Part shown: positions 1 through 7,345 of the stretch, piece by piece
Position numbering within the stretch: the first letter of the stretch is position 1
Layout: each line of letters starts with the position of its first letter
Assembly: GCA_023430545.1 (NCBI GenBank)
Contig: JAEZAF010000028.1
Span: forward strand, 1 to 33,244
Length of the DNA stretch: 33,244 nucleotides
Direction of reading: 5' to 3'
Source: Chloroflexota bacterium
GTDB lineage: Bacteria; Chloroflexota; Anaerolineae; Aggregatilineales; Phototrophicaceae
Position numbers and translations under genes: made by a program
Notes under the pieces: generated by a model
Seen by the model: only the letters and a program-made list of their open reading frames with translations
Databases searched by the model: none
What the model was told of the DNA's origin: nothing

Positions 1-866
1 TCCACCAGTGTCTCCAGAAAGGTATTGGCGGAGAAATCGAGCATGGCATGGGTGGCATCCAGCCGCAGCCCGTCGATGTGAAATTCATTGATCCAGTTCA
101 GCGCATTCTCGATGAAGAAGCGCCGCACGTGGTCGCTGTTCACTCCATCGAAATTCAGCCCTGCGCCCCACGGTGTATGGTAACGCTCGGTGAAATACGG
201 CCCGAAATCACTGAGGTAGTTACCCTCTGGCCCCAGATGGTTGTAGACCACGTCCAGCACCACCGCCAGCCCATGTGCATGACAGGCGTTCACCAGCCGC
301 TTCAGCCCATCCGCGCCCCCGTAGGAGTTCTGCACGGCAAACAGGTTCACACCGTCATAGCCCCAGTTACGCTCCCCGGGAAACTGCGCGACCGGCATGA
401 TCTCAATCGCCGTCACGCCCAGCGCCGCCAGATCCTTCAGGTGCGGGATCACTTCGTCGAACGTGCCTTCCGGTGTAAACGTCCCGACATGCAGTTCATA
501 GAAGATATACTGGTCCAGCGGGATTCCCGCCCAGCGATCATCGGTCCACGCAAAGGCCGCATCGATCACCTGTGACGGCCCGTGCACGCCCTGCGGCTGC
601 GAACGCGACGCAGGATCGGGTCGCTCTGCATTGCCGTCCGGCTGATAGGCGTACAGCGTCCCCGGTGCGACGCCTTCGACGCTCAGCCGATGATAGCCTT
701 CCGCATCGCGCTCCATCGGCAGATACTGATCTTCAGGACCGAGCAGATGCAGTGTCATCTGCTGGGCAAACGGCCCCCACACGCAGAAATGACAGCGCCC
801 ATCCGGCGTCAGCATCGCGCCAAGTTCACGCCTGTTTTGCCTGTACTTTTGCAGGATCGTTGCCAT
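1..866 (-). CDS. treZ: Malto-oligosyltrehalose trehalohydrolase, 5' part only (runs off the left edge)
   Basis: GH13 enzyme that releases trehalose from maltooligosyl-trehalose, the last step of the TreY/TreZ route from glycogen. Reading leftward from the ATG at 866 gives 288 codons still open at position 1. Visible parts are an N-terminal CBM48-like beta domain (about residues 10-85), the TreZ signature YELHVGTFTPEGTFD (about 123-137), GERNWGYDGVN (about 165), GH13 region I DVVYNH (205-210) and region II GLRLDATHA with the expected nucleophile D270. The family is usually about 600 residues, so roughly half is present. It starts 5 bp after the stop of the debranching enzyme, which fits a treX-treZ operon; treY is not visible and may lie to the left. 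A GH13 branching enzyme is the main alternative, but the YELHVGTFTPEGTF and FTERYHTPWG segments favour TreZ. Confidence 0.9.
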   Translation of the reverse strand, partial: MATILQKYRQNRRELGAMLTPDGRCHFCVWGPFAQQMTLHLLGPEDQYLPMERDAEGYHRLSVEGVAPGTLYAYQPDGNAERPDPASRSQPQGVHGPSQVIDAAFAWTDDRWAGIPLDQYIFYELHVGTFTPEGTFDEVIPHLKDLAALGVTAIEIMPVAQFPGERNWGYDGVNLFAVQNSYGGADGLKRLVNACHAHGLAVVLDVVYNHLGPEGNYLSDFGPYFTERYHTPWGAGLNFDGVNSDHVRRFFIENALNWINEFHIDGLRLDATHAMLDFSANTFLETLV

Positions 867-871
867 CGGCT

Positions 872-3016
872 TTAGCGCCCTACCAGAATCAAGACTGAAC
901 GCGCACCGAGCAGGATCTTCGACTGATCCTTCAGACGCGGCTCCTGATCGACAGGATGGAATGGATTCTGCACGTCACCCGTATTTATAAACACATGCCA
1001 TGCATCACCTTCCGGCAGGCCGGGAAGCTCAAAGACTGCATCCTTCCAGTGCATGTTCATCGCGACATAAAGATGATCATCCTGCGCGAGTCCGCCTTTG
1101 GCATAATGCCCACACAGCATAAACGCCAGTCGGTGACTGCTGCTTGCCCAGTTCGGCTTCCCGACTTTCATCCCGTGCCATGTGATATCGGCGCATCCCT
1201 GTTCATGATAATCTTCCCCGCGCAGGAAGTGACCGTTTCGCAGCACCGGATGACGATGGCGGAACTCGATCATCGCTTTGAAGAACTCGAACAGGTCAGC
1301 ATTCTGTTCCTTCAGTCTCCAGTCCATCCAACTGATCTCAGTGTCCTGACAGTAGGCGTTATTATTGCCCTGCTGTGTCCGCCCGATCTCATCGCCCATC
1401 AGGAGCATCGGGATGCCCTGACTGACCAGCAGCATGGAGATCGCGTTTCGGATCTGGCGGCGGCGCAGTGCATTGACTTCAGGGTCCTCGGTCGGCCCTT
1501 CGAAGCCGCTGTTCCAACTGTTGTTATCATTCGTACCGCTGTCACCCGTTTCGCAGTTGGCATCGTTGCATTTCTCGTTATACGAAACCAGATCCATCAG
1601 GGTAAAGCCGTCATGCGCGGTGATGAAGTTGATCGTCGCGATCGGCCCGCGTCCCGGATACAGATTGGCCGATCCGGTCAGCACCTGCCCCATCGCCTTT
1701 ACCTGACCAGCATCCCCCTTGAGGAACTTGCGAACAGTATCGCGATAGAAGCCGTTCCACTCCGCCCAGCGTCCATAGGCCGGGAAGCTGCCCAGATGAT
1801 ACAGCCCGTCCGCATCCCACGGCTCCGCGATCAGCTTGGTACGGCTCAGCACCGGATCATCGACCATTTCACGCAGCAGCGGCGGATCCCCCAGCGGCAT
1901 CCCATCCACATCGCGCGTCATGATCGACGCGAGGTCAAAGCGGAAGCCATCCACATGATATTCCGACACCCAGTAGCGCAGACAGTCGATGATCATATTG
2001 CGCACACGCGGATGATTACAGTTAAAGGTGTTGCCGGTCCCGCTGAAGTTGTAATAAAAGCCTTCAGGTGTCAGCATGTAGTAAATCTGATTGTCGATCC
2101 CCTTAAATGAGATCATCGGACCTTCTTCGTTGCCTTCCGCCGTATGATTAAAGACCACATCGAGGATGACTTCGATACCGTTGGCATGGAATTCCTTAAT
2201 CAGCCCCTTCAGCTCATTGACCTCACCGCCGGGGTCATTGCTGGCGGCATAACCAGCCTTTGGCGCGAAGAAGGCAATCGGGCTGTATCCCCAGTAATTG
2301 AGCAGGCGCTCGCCGGTGTCCGGCACCTCACGCGAGTTCTCGTACTCGTCATACTCGAAGATCGGCATCAGCTCTACACAGTTGACGCCGAGTTCCTTCA
2401 GATACGGGATCTTTTCACGCGCACCGGCATACGTTCCCGGCTGAGAAACCCCGGACGATTCATGGCGAGTCAGGCCGCGTACATGCATTTCATAGATCAC
2501 CAGGTCTTCAATCGGTGTCGCCAGCGGACGGTCATCCCCCCAGTCGAAACCGTCGGGCAGCAGAATCTGGGCGCGGTGCTGAAGCACATTATCCGGGTCA
2601 AAGCGCTTGCCCCAGATGGTGCGCCCCCCCACTACTTTCGCATAGGGGTCAAGCAGGATGATATTCGGGTCGAAGCGCTGGCCGCTGGCCGGGTCATTTG
2701 GGCCATCCAGCCGATAGCCGTACTCGACACTGTGCGGGTCCAGCCCGATCACGGTGATCGCGAACACATCACCAATGCGGTAATGCTCCGGCACTGGGAT
2801 TTCCAGAAACGGTTCAGCCTCATCGCGATGGAACAGCACCAGCGTGCAGGCGGTTGCCTCACGCGAATAAACAGAAAAATTCACACCATCGGAACAGACA
2901 GTCGCACCAAACGGCAGCACATCGCCGGGGCGGATTTCATAATTCGGGGACGACGATACTTCGTGGACGACATCAGATACATGCTGCATAGGATCTGGAA
3001 TCCTCTGTATAAACAT
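872..3016 (-). CDS. glgX: Glycogen debranching enzyme, isoamylase type (GlgX/TreX)
   Basis: Cytoplasmic GH13 enzyme that hydrolyses alpha-1,6 branches of glycogen or limit dextrin. Its linear maltodextrins would feed the TreY/TreZ trehalose pathway. The 714 residues are full family length. Seen in order: CBM48-type N-domain (about 25-150), YEMHVRGLTR (about 175), region I DVVFNH (286-291), region II GFRFDLAS with nucleophile D361, region III IAEPWD with acid/base E398, and region IV TAHDGFTL with D469. The TreZ gene follows after 5 bp, so the two are almost certainly cotranscribed. The ATG at 3016 has no clear ribosome site. A second in-frame ATG at 2989 has GAGGA 11 bases upstream and may be the true start; residue numbers here use the longer form. 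GlgX and TreX are not separable from motifs alone. Confidence 0.93.
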   Translation of the reverse strand: MFIQRIPDPMQHVSDVVHEVSSSPNYEIRPGDVLPFGATVCSDGVNFSVYSREATACTLVLFHRDEAEPFLEIPVPEHYRIGDVFAITVIGLDPHSVEYGYRLDGPNDPASGQRFDPNIILLDPYAKVVGGRTIWGKRFDPDNVLQHRAQILLPDGFDWGDDRPLATPIEDLVIYEMHVRGLTRHESSGVSQPGTYAGAREKIPYLKELGVNCVELMPIFEYDEYENSREVPDTGERLLNYWGYSPIAFFAPKAGYAASNDPGGEVNELKGLIKEFHANGIEVILDVVFNHTAEGNEEGPMISFKGIDNQIYYMLTPEGFYYNFSGTGNTFNCNHPRVRNMIIDCLRYWVSEYHVDGFRFDLASIMTRDVDGMPLGDPPLLREMVDDPVLSRTKLIAEPWDADGLYHLGSFPAYGRWAEWNGFYRDTVRKFLKGDAGQVKAMGQVLTGSANLYPGRGPIATINFITAHDGFTLMDLVSYNEKCNDANCETGDSGTNDNNSWNSGFEGPTEDPEVNALRRRQIRNAISMLLVSQGIPMLLMGDEIGRTQQGNNNAYCQDTEISWMDWRLKEQNADLFEFFKAMIEFRHRHPVLRNGHFLRGEDYHEQGCADITWHGMKVGKPNWASSSHRLAFMLCGHYAKGGLAQDDHLYVAMNMHWKDAVFELPGLPEGDAWHVFINTGDVQNPFHPVDQEPRLKDQSKILLGARSVLILVGR

Positions 3017-3345
3017 TGAGAGATGGAGTTGAGGCTGCTGTCCTGCAACCTGCTGTCACAGCACAGCATTCACATCCGGAGAACGCTGATTGTAGTCCTC
3101 ACCATGACCTCAGTCCTATGCGTCACATGGATCATCTTTTGCATGACCGACCGGACAGCCACATGGTCCAATCGGACACCCCGATGCGGAGAGGTAAACT
3201 TTGTCAAAACTGAACTGTGGATATACCATCGCACAGGCATGCACAGGTATGCGTACAGCATGAATCGTGATCGGGCATTAGGTCCATCGCAGTGTTGGAA
3301 AACGCGGACTGCGGTACATTCAGAAAGAAAACAGGAGAATTTTTT
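3017..3345. other. Divergent intergenic region between glgX and the SIS gene
   Basis: About 330 bases that must hold the promoters for both the minus-strand trehalose genes and the plus-strand sugar operon. I see no convincing coding sequence, strong sigma-70 pair, riboswitch or palindromic operator. A weak TTGTCA...TATACC pair near 3201-3227 has only 15 bases of spacing and is not called. Confidence 0.5.
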
Positions 3346-4080
3346 ATGACCGATTATGGACAGCAGTTTTTTTCTTTTGCGATCCGCGTTCTGGAAAAAG
3401 TCAGTCAGGAATCCGGTGAGGCCATTCATCAGACCGCGCAGGCCATCGCCGATGCTATTGCCAGCGATCAGTCGCTGTTTCTGTTCGGCAGCGGGCACTC
3501 TGCGCTGGTCGCACGCGATGGCGCAGGACGTGCGGGCGGGCTGATGCCGGCCATCCTGATCGAAGATGTCATCGACGGCGACGCCGAACGGCTGGAGGGT
3601 ATGGCAAAGATCATCGCCAGCCGCTTTGACCTGACCGCTGGCAGTGTGCTGATCGTGATTTCAAACTCCGGAATCAACGCCGTCCCCATTGAGATGGCGA
3701 TGCTCGGCAAGGAACTCGGCCTGACCGTCACAGCGATCACATCACTGGAGCACAGCCGTTCAGTGGAGTCTCGTCATTCCAGCGGACGCAAACTGTACGA
3801 GCTGGCCGATTTCGTCATCGATACCCACAGTGTGCGCGGCGATGCCGCCATCGAGGTGGAAGGCAGCCCCTATCGCAGCGGCGCAACCTCGACAATGGTC
3901 GGCTGCGCCATCATTCAGGCCATCACCGTACAGGCCGTCGGACTGCTGGCCGAACGCGGCATCACGCCGCCGGTGCTGGTCAGCGCCAATGTCCCCGAAG
4001 GCCGTGAGCACGGTCGCGAACTGATGAAACGCTACCGTTCGCGCCTGGTACGACATCAGCTCCCCCTCCGCAGCGAATAG
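3346..4080 (+). CDS. SIS-domain phosphosugar-binding protein (UPF0309-like)
   Basis: 244-residue single-SIS protein of the 'sugar isomerase domain' UPF0309 type, expected to bind or isomerise a phosphorylated (amino) sugar in the cytoplasm; no member is assigned a firm substrate from sequence. Seen: the phosphosugar loop FLFGSGHSALVAR (about 45-57), the glycine-rich AGRAGGLMPA, and the second SIS strand-loop VLIVISNSGINAVPIEMA (about 103-120), whose Ser/Asn residues normally hold the phosphate. The ATG at 3346 is chosen because AGGAG lies 8 bases upstream; an upstream in-frame ATG at 3292 adds 18 unconserved residues. It heads an operon with ROK kinase, NagA and two Gfo/Idh genes, so an amino-sugar phosphate is a reasonable but unproven substrate. 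Its last codons (RHQLPLRSE) lie in the direct repeat that brackets the following insertion, so the C-terminus may have been altered. Confidence 0.85.
   Translation: MTDYGQQFFSFAIRVLEKVSQESGEAIHQTAQAIADAIASDQSLFLFGSGHSALVARDGAGRAGGLMPAILIEDVIDGDAERLEGMAKIIASRFDLTAGSVLIVISNSGINAVPIEMAMLGKELGLTVTAITSLEHSRSVESRHSSGRKLYELADFVIDTHSVRGDAAIEVEGSPYRSGATSTMVGCAIIQAITVQAVGLLAERGITPPVLVSANVPEGREHGRELMKRYRSRLVRHQLPLRSE
4054..4080 (+). repeat. Left copy of the direct repeat bracketing the DUF433-DUF5615 module
   Basis: The 21-base stretch CATCAGCTCCCCCTCCGCAGC (starting at 4054, last base at 4074) recurs exactly at 5019-5039. It is followed by one mismatch and a shared AATA, giving 26 of 27 when compared with 5019-5045 up to the final base pair of the alignment's AATA. 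This copy encodes the last residues and stop of the SIS gene. Confidence 0.85.
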
Positions 4081-4128
4081 CAAATACAGGCCCCTGAATG
4101 ATGATAAAATAAGGGTAAAGTGAAGCAA

Positions 4129-4135
4129 AAGGAGG
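4129..4135 (+). promoter_or_regulatory. Strong ribosome binding site of the 4142 gene
   Basis: AAGGAGG, an ideal anti-16S match, 6 bases upstream of the ATG at 4142. It lies inside the candidate insertion, so the module brings its own translation signal. Confidence 0.7.
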
Positions 4136-4141
4136 CATGTT

Positions 4142-4636
4142 ATGCAAAGCACGCCGATCCGTACGGTCTTTGATGCGATTACCGATTTTCTAGCCACTGA
4201 GCCATCCCCTCAGGAGATTATCGACTACTACATGCCAGATGATCTGCAAGCGCGATTGGATGAACTACTCGATAAAAACAGTGAAGGTGAATTGGGTTAC
4301 ACCGAGCGGGAAGAGTTAAACGAGTTCCTGAATATCGACAGGCTATTCTCGCTGCTCAAGACAAAAATGAAACTCAAGCTGAAGAATAATGTTGGAGAAA
4401 ATGGCATGAACTTTACACGGATCACCATCGACCCGGCGCAAATGGGCGGCGTCCCCTGTATTCGCGGCCTAAGAATCCCGGTCGCGACGGTTGTCGATAT
4501 GGTCGCAGCCGGGATGTCCACGGAGGAGATTCTCACCGATTATCCTGATCTGGACCGCGAAGACATCACCGAAGCACTGCGTTACGCATCGGCAGCATTA
4601 CGCGAGCGTCAGCTGCCACAGGTTGCCAATTTATGA
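4142..4636 (+). CDS. DUF433 antitoxin-like protein with an extra N-terminal module (fusion)
   Basis: 164 residues in two parts. Residues 89-164 are a complete DUF433 domain (starts MNFTRITIDP, then GGVPCIRGLRIPVATVVDMV, GMSTEEILTDYPDL, ALRYA), a small winged-helix-like family normally paired with DUF5615/PIN-like toxins as the antitoxin. Residues 1-80 resemble a separate small-protein family found near nuclease genes: SPQEIIDYYMPDDLQARLDE, then an EGELGYTEREELNEFL helix and a basic LLKTKMKLKLK tail. The two parts are in one frame with no stop between them. A second start at 4406 has its own GGAG and would give the ordinary 76-residue DUF433 protein. The gene overlaps the toxin-like gene by ATGA. 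Expected role: antitoxin or autoregulator of the pair; function of the N-terminal part unknown. Confidence 0.8.
   Translation: MQSTPIRTVFDAITDFLATEPSPQEIIDYYMPDDLQARLDELLDKNSEGELGYTEREELNEFLNIDRLFSLLKTKMKLKLKNNVGENGMNFTRITIDPAQMGGVPCIRGLRIPVATVVDMVAAGMSTEEILTDYPDLDREDITEALRYASAALRERQLPQVANL
4394..4398 (+). promoter_or_regulatory. Internal ribosome site for a DUF433-only product
   Basis: GGAGA 7 bases before the in-frame ATG at 4406, exactly where the normal DUF433 domain begins. It would allow a short 76-residue antitoxin to be made from the same message as the 164-residue fusion. Confidence 0.45.
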
Positions 4637-5016
4637 GGTTTCTGGTCGATAACGCACTATCGTTCCATGTAGCAGAACTACTGCGTATAGCGGGGCATGA
4701 CGCGGTGCATGTGCGGCATTATGATCTCAGTGCAGCGCCAGACAGCACTATTCTGGAACGTGCAGATGCTGAGGATCGGATCATTCTGTCTGCTGATACA
4801 GATTTTGGCACTTTACTGGCGCAAATGCAGAGTAACAAGCCGTCGTTTGTTTTATTGCGCTGGCCTGAACTGCGTCATGCTCAGGATCAGGTGCGTGTGC
4901 TTCTTGCTAATCTTCCTAATTTTGAAGCGGAGTTGGAGGCAGGGGCTGTTGTTGTGATCGAGCAGACACGCATCCGGATACGCACATTGCCAATTGGCGG
5001 CACACAGAAAGAGTAA
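4633..5016 (+). CDS. DUF5615 PIN-like toxin-type protein
   Basis: 127-residue member of the DUF5615 (PIN-like, Mut7-C related) family, predicted metal-dependent RNase and the usual partner of DUF433 antitoxins. Seen: N-terminal RFLVDNALS with acidic D6, GHDAVHVRHYDLSAAPD (about 21-37, including D37), ILERA, and the strand ILSADTDFGTLL with D55 and D57. These are the carboxylates expected to hold metal. The start overlaps the antitoxin stop by four bases (ATGA), implying translational coupling. Length is normal for the family and the frame is intact, so the toxin is probably functional. It lies inside the repeat-bracketed segment and has no obvious link to the surrounding sugar genes. Confidence 0.83.
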   Translation: MRFLVDNALSFHVAELLRIAGHDAVHVRHYDLSAAPDSTILERADAEDRIILSADTDFGTLLAQMQSNKPSFVLLRWPELRHAQDQVRVLLANLPNFEAELEAGAVVVIEQTRIRIRTLPIGGTQKE

Positions 5017-5018
5017 CT

Positions 5019-5045
5019 CATCAGCTCCCCCTCCGCAGCAAATAA
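5019..5045 (+). repeat. Right copy of the direct repeat
   Basis: Matches 4054-4080: 21 identical bases, one mismatch (G to A), then AATA. It begins 2 bases after the toxin-like gene's stop and ends 34 bases before the ROK gene. It reads as a duplicated, non-functional tail of the SIS gene. Confidence 0.85.
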
Positions 5046-5079
5046 CGCTAGCGAATAAGCGAACAGGATCAGGTGAACC

Positions 5080-6042
5080 GTGGGCGAACAGGTGGCGATA
5101 GGCATCGATATTGGCGGGACGAAGATCGCCTTCGCCCTGGTGAACCGCCGTGGTGAGGCACTGCTGACACACCGCCTGCCGACGCCGGTTTCCGAAGGGC
5201 CGGAAGCGGTCTTCGCGCAGGTCGTCAAGGGGATTCTGCACCTCAGCGACCAGACGAAGCACACCATCGCCGGGATTGGCATCGGCAGTCCCGGACATCT
5301 CAATCCCCGCACCGGCGTCATCCATAACGCGACCAATCTGCGCTGGACGGAGATCCCGCTGCTGGACGGCCTGCGTAAATACATGCCGCTGGAGATCCCG
5401 ATGTGGCTGCAAAAGGACGCCAACGCCGCCCTGATCGGCGAATGGTTGTTCGGCGCGGCTAAAGGTCAGCGCGATTTCGTACTGCTCACCATCGGGACCG
5501 GTCTGGGGGGTGGTGCGATGGTTGAAGGCAAGCTGGTCAACGGTGCAGATAATTCCGGCATGGAGATCGGCCACATGCCGCTGAACGCCAGCGGTCGTAT
5601 GTGCAACTGCGGGATGCGCGGCTGCCCGGAGATGCGCGTGTCAGGCGTTGGACTGCTGGCCGGTGCGAAGGAATATCTTACAGACTACCCCACCAGCACA
5701 CTCGTACCACTGGCGCAGGCCGGGACGCTCACCACCGAAGCCATTCTCGACGCCTTCGCGAAACGGGATGCGCTGGCCGTCCGCCTGATGGAAGATGCCG
5801 CCGACGAACTCTGCACGGTGATGATCGCCTGCATGGGCATTCTCAATCCGGCGCTGTTCGTCATCGGCGGCGGACTGGGGCACGCGGCCTTCGCGCACTT
5901 CTCCACACGCACTGCCGAGATCCTGCAAACCCGGACGCGGCGCGAGATCCACCGGCGCGTGCCGATTGTCGAGTCACAGGTGAGGCACAGTGCCATCGGC
6001 CCGGCCTGTCTGGTATGGAATGAACTGGCAAACGTGAGTTAA
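5080..6042 (+). CDS. ROK-family sugar kinase (glucokinase/N-acetylhexosamine kinase type)
   Basis: 320-residue ATP-dependent sugar kinase. Seen: phosphate-1 motif GIDIGGTKIAFALV with D10; GIGIGSPGHL (about 65-74); catalytic base D113 in KDANAA; adenosine/phosphate-2 region TIGTGLGGGAM; sugar-contacting ExGH motif E162-I-G-H165; and the ROK zinc motif CNCGMRGCPE with C175, C177 and C182. No N-terminal helix-turn-helix is present, so it is an enzyme rather than a ROK repressor. The start is a GTG with AGGTGA four bases before it. The product would be a hexose 6-phosphate; given NagA downstream, N-acetylglucosamine or a related sugar is a plausible substrate, with glucose the main alternative. 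It would follow the SIS gene directly if the upstream module were removed. Confidence 0.88.
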   Translation: MGEQVAIGIDIGGTKIAFALVNRRGEALLTHRLPTPVSEGPEAVFAQVVKGILHLSDQTKHTIAGIGIGSPGHLNPRTGVIHNATNLRWTEIPLLDGLRKYMPLEIPMWLQKDANAALIGEWLFGAAKGQRDFVLLTIGTGLGGGAMVEGKLVNGADNSGMEIGHMPLNASGRMCNCGMRGCPEMRVSGVGLLAGAKEYLTDYPTSTLVPLAQAGTLTTEAILDAFAKRDALAVRLMEDAADELCTVMIACMGILNPALFVIGGGLGHAAFAHFSTRTAEILQTRTRREIHRRVPIVESQVRHSAIGPACLVWNELANVS

Positions 6043-6047
6043 TGCGT

Positions 6048-6065
6048 AAACGTCAGCGTTTTTTT
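6048..6065 (+). terminator. Weak hairpin with T-run between the ROK and nagA genes
   Basis: AAACG-TCAG-CGTTT followed directly by T residues. The stem is only five pairs and A/T-rich, so at most it would lower readthrough; nagA is probably still cotranscribed. Confidence 0.3.
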
Positions 6066-6100
6066 GATAAGCGATTTGCAAAACAGAAACGGATTTAAAA

Positions 6101-7258
6101 ATGATGTACTTATTTGAAAACACACGCGTGATGACCCCGGCCATGCCGTGGGAAAAAGGCTGGGTGCTGACCGAGGGTAAAACCATCCGCGCGATGGGTT
6201 CCGGCAGCGCCCCGGACTTCGAAAACGTGGAAGTGATCGACGGCAGCGGGCTGGCTCTGCTTCCCGGCTTCATCGACGTCCATGTCCACGGCGGGATGGG
6301 CCACGAGACGATGGACGCCACCCCCGATGCCATCCACGCGATGGCAAAATACTACGCGCAGCACGGTGTGACCAGTTATCTGGCGACGACATGGACCGAA
6401 TCCCGCGAGAAGATCATGCGGGCGCTGGAGGTGATCTCCGAGCTTCAGGGGCCGCAGCCCGACGGCGCGACGATTCTGGGCGTGCATCTGGAAGGGCCGT
6501 ACTTCGATGTCTCCAAACGCGGCGCACAGCGCGAAGAGCAGGTCCGACGCGCCCTGCCAGAAGAAGCGCTGGAGTTTCTCGATACCAACGTCATCCGGTT
6601 ACTGTCTCTCGCGCCGGAATACGAGGAAAACCTGTGGCTGATCGACGAATGCCGCAAACGCGGGATCACCGTCTCTGCGGCACATACCTCGGCCAATCAC
6701 GATCAGATGCAGCGGGCCATTGATCGCGGCATCACCCACTCGACACACACCTTCAATGCCATGACCGGCCTGCATCATCGCGAACCGGGCGGCGTGGGTG
6801 CCGTGCTGACACGCTCCGAGGTCTACTGCGAGCTGATCGCCGATACCATCCACGTCCACCCCACCGTGATGAAGATCCTGTACGCCGCCAAAGGACCGGA
6901 TCGTGTCGTGCTCATCACTGACGCGGTGCGGGTGGCCGGTCTGCCGGATGGCGAATACCAGAAAGACGACGACCGGCTGGTGATCGTCCGGAATGGCCGC
7001 GTGGAACTGCCAGACGGCACGATTTCGGGCAGTTCGGCCACGCTGAATCAGGGGCTGCGCAATCTGCTGCAAGCGACAGGCGAACCGCTGGAAAAAGTCT
7101 GGAAGGCCAGCAGCCTGAACGCCGCCCGCTCGATCAACATTTCGGATCGTAAGGGCAGCATTGAAGTCGGCAAGGACGCTGATCTGGTGCTGGTCGATGA
7201 CGACATTAACATCCACCTGACGATGGCCGAAGGCCGCATCGTTCACCGTCCGGCATGA
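6101..7258 (+). CDS. nagA: N-acetylglucosamine-6-phosphate deacetylase
   Basis: 385-residue amidohydrolase that removes acetate from GlcNAc-6-phosphate. Seen: PGFIDVHVHGG with metal-site H61 and H63, LGVHLEGPYFDVSKRGAQ with metal ligand E131, AAHTSAN with H195, THTFNAMTGLHHREPG with H216 (a hallmark of NagA), and LITDAV with catalytic D274. The C-terminal ISGSSATLNQ and ISDRKGSIEVGKDADLVL segments are typical. ATGs at 6101 and 6104 are adjacent and either could be used. It follows the kinase and precedes two oxidoreductases, giving a route from an N-acetylated sugar through phosphorylation to deacetylation. No glucosamine-6-phosphate deaminase (NagB) is present in the window. Confidence 0.93.
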   Translation: MMYLFENTRVMTPAMPWEKGWVLTEGKTIRAMGSGSAPDFENVEVIDGSGLALLPGFIDVHVHGGMGHETMDATPDAIHAMAKYYAQHGVTSYLATTWTESREKIMRALEVISELQGPQPDGATILGVHLEGPYFDVSKRGAQREEQVRRALPEEALEFLDTNVIRLLSLAPEYEENLWLIDECRKRGITVSAAHTSANHDQMQRAIDRGITHSTHTFNAMTGLHHREPGGVGAVLTRSEVYCELIADTIHVHPTVMKILYAAKGPDRVVLITDAVRVAGLPDGEYQKDDDRLVIVRNGRVELPDGTISGSSATLNQGLRNLLQATGEPLEKVWKASSLNAARSINISDRKGSIEVGKDADLVLVDDDINIHLTMAEGRIVHRPA

Positions 7259-7345
7259 CCCCATGATGACAAACGATGCCGATACCGGAAACCGACCACA
7301 CACCGACCGAAACCTGACTGAAACTCAACCCTGCGGAGCAACCCG

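Larger units (their letters stand above)
4054..5018. mobile_element. Candidate inserted segment (965 bp) carrying a toxin-antitoxin-like pair
   Basis: One repeat copy plus the DUF433 and DUF5615 genes. Removing 4054-5018 in silico leaves the SIS frame intact, ending ...RHQLPLRSK then TAA, with the ROK gene starting 34 bases later, which is the tight spacing expected of the rest of the operon. No transposase, integrase or terminal inverted repeats are visible. The mechanism could be site-specific recombination at the repeat, homologous exchange, or a passively mobilised module. The repeat is longer than an ordinary transposition target duplication. Confidence 0.45.

Noticed and set aside
956..3019. 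Two long plus-strand frames over the debranching enzyme
   Set aside because: Both lie wholly inside a well-supported GH13 gene on the other strand and encode nothing recognisable.
3292..3345. Longer N-terminus for the SIS protein
   Set aside because: The extra 18 residues are unlike the family and the AGGAG site favours the start at 3346.
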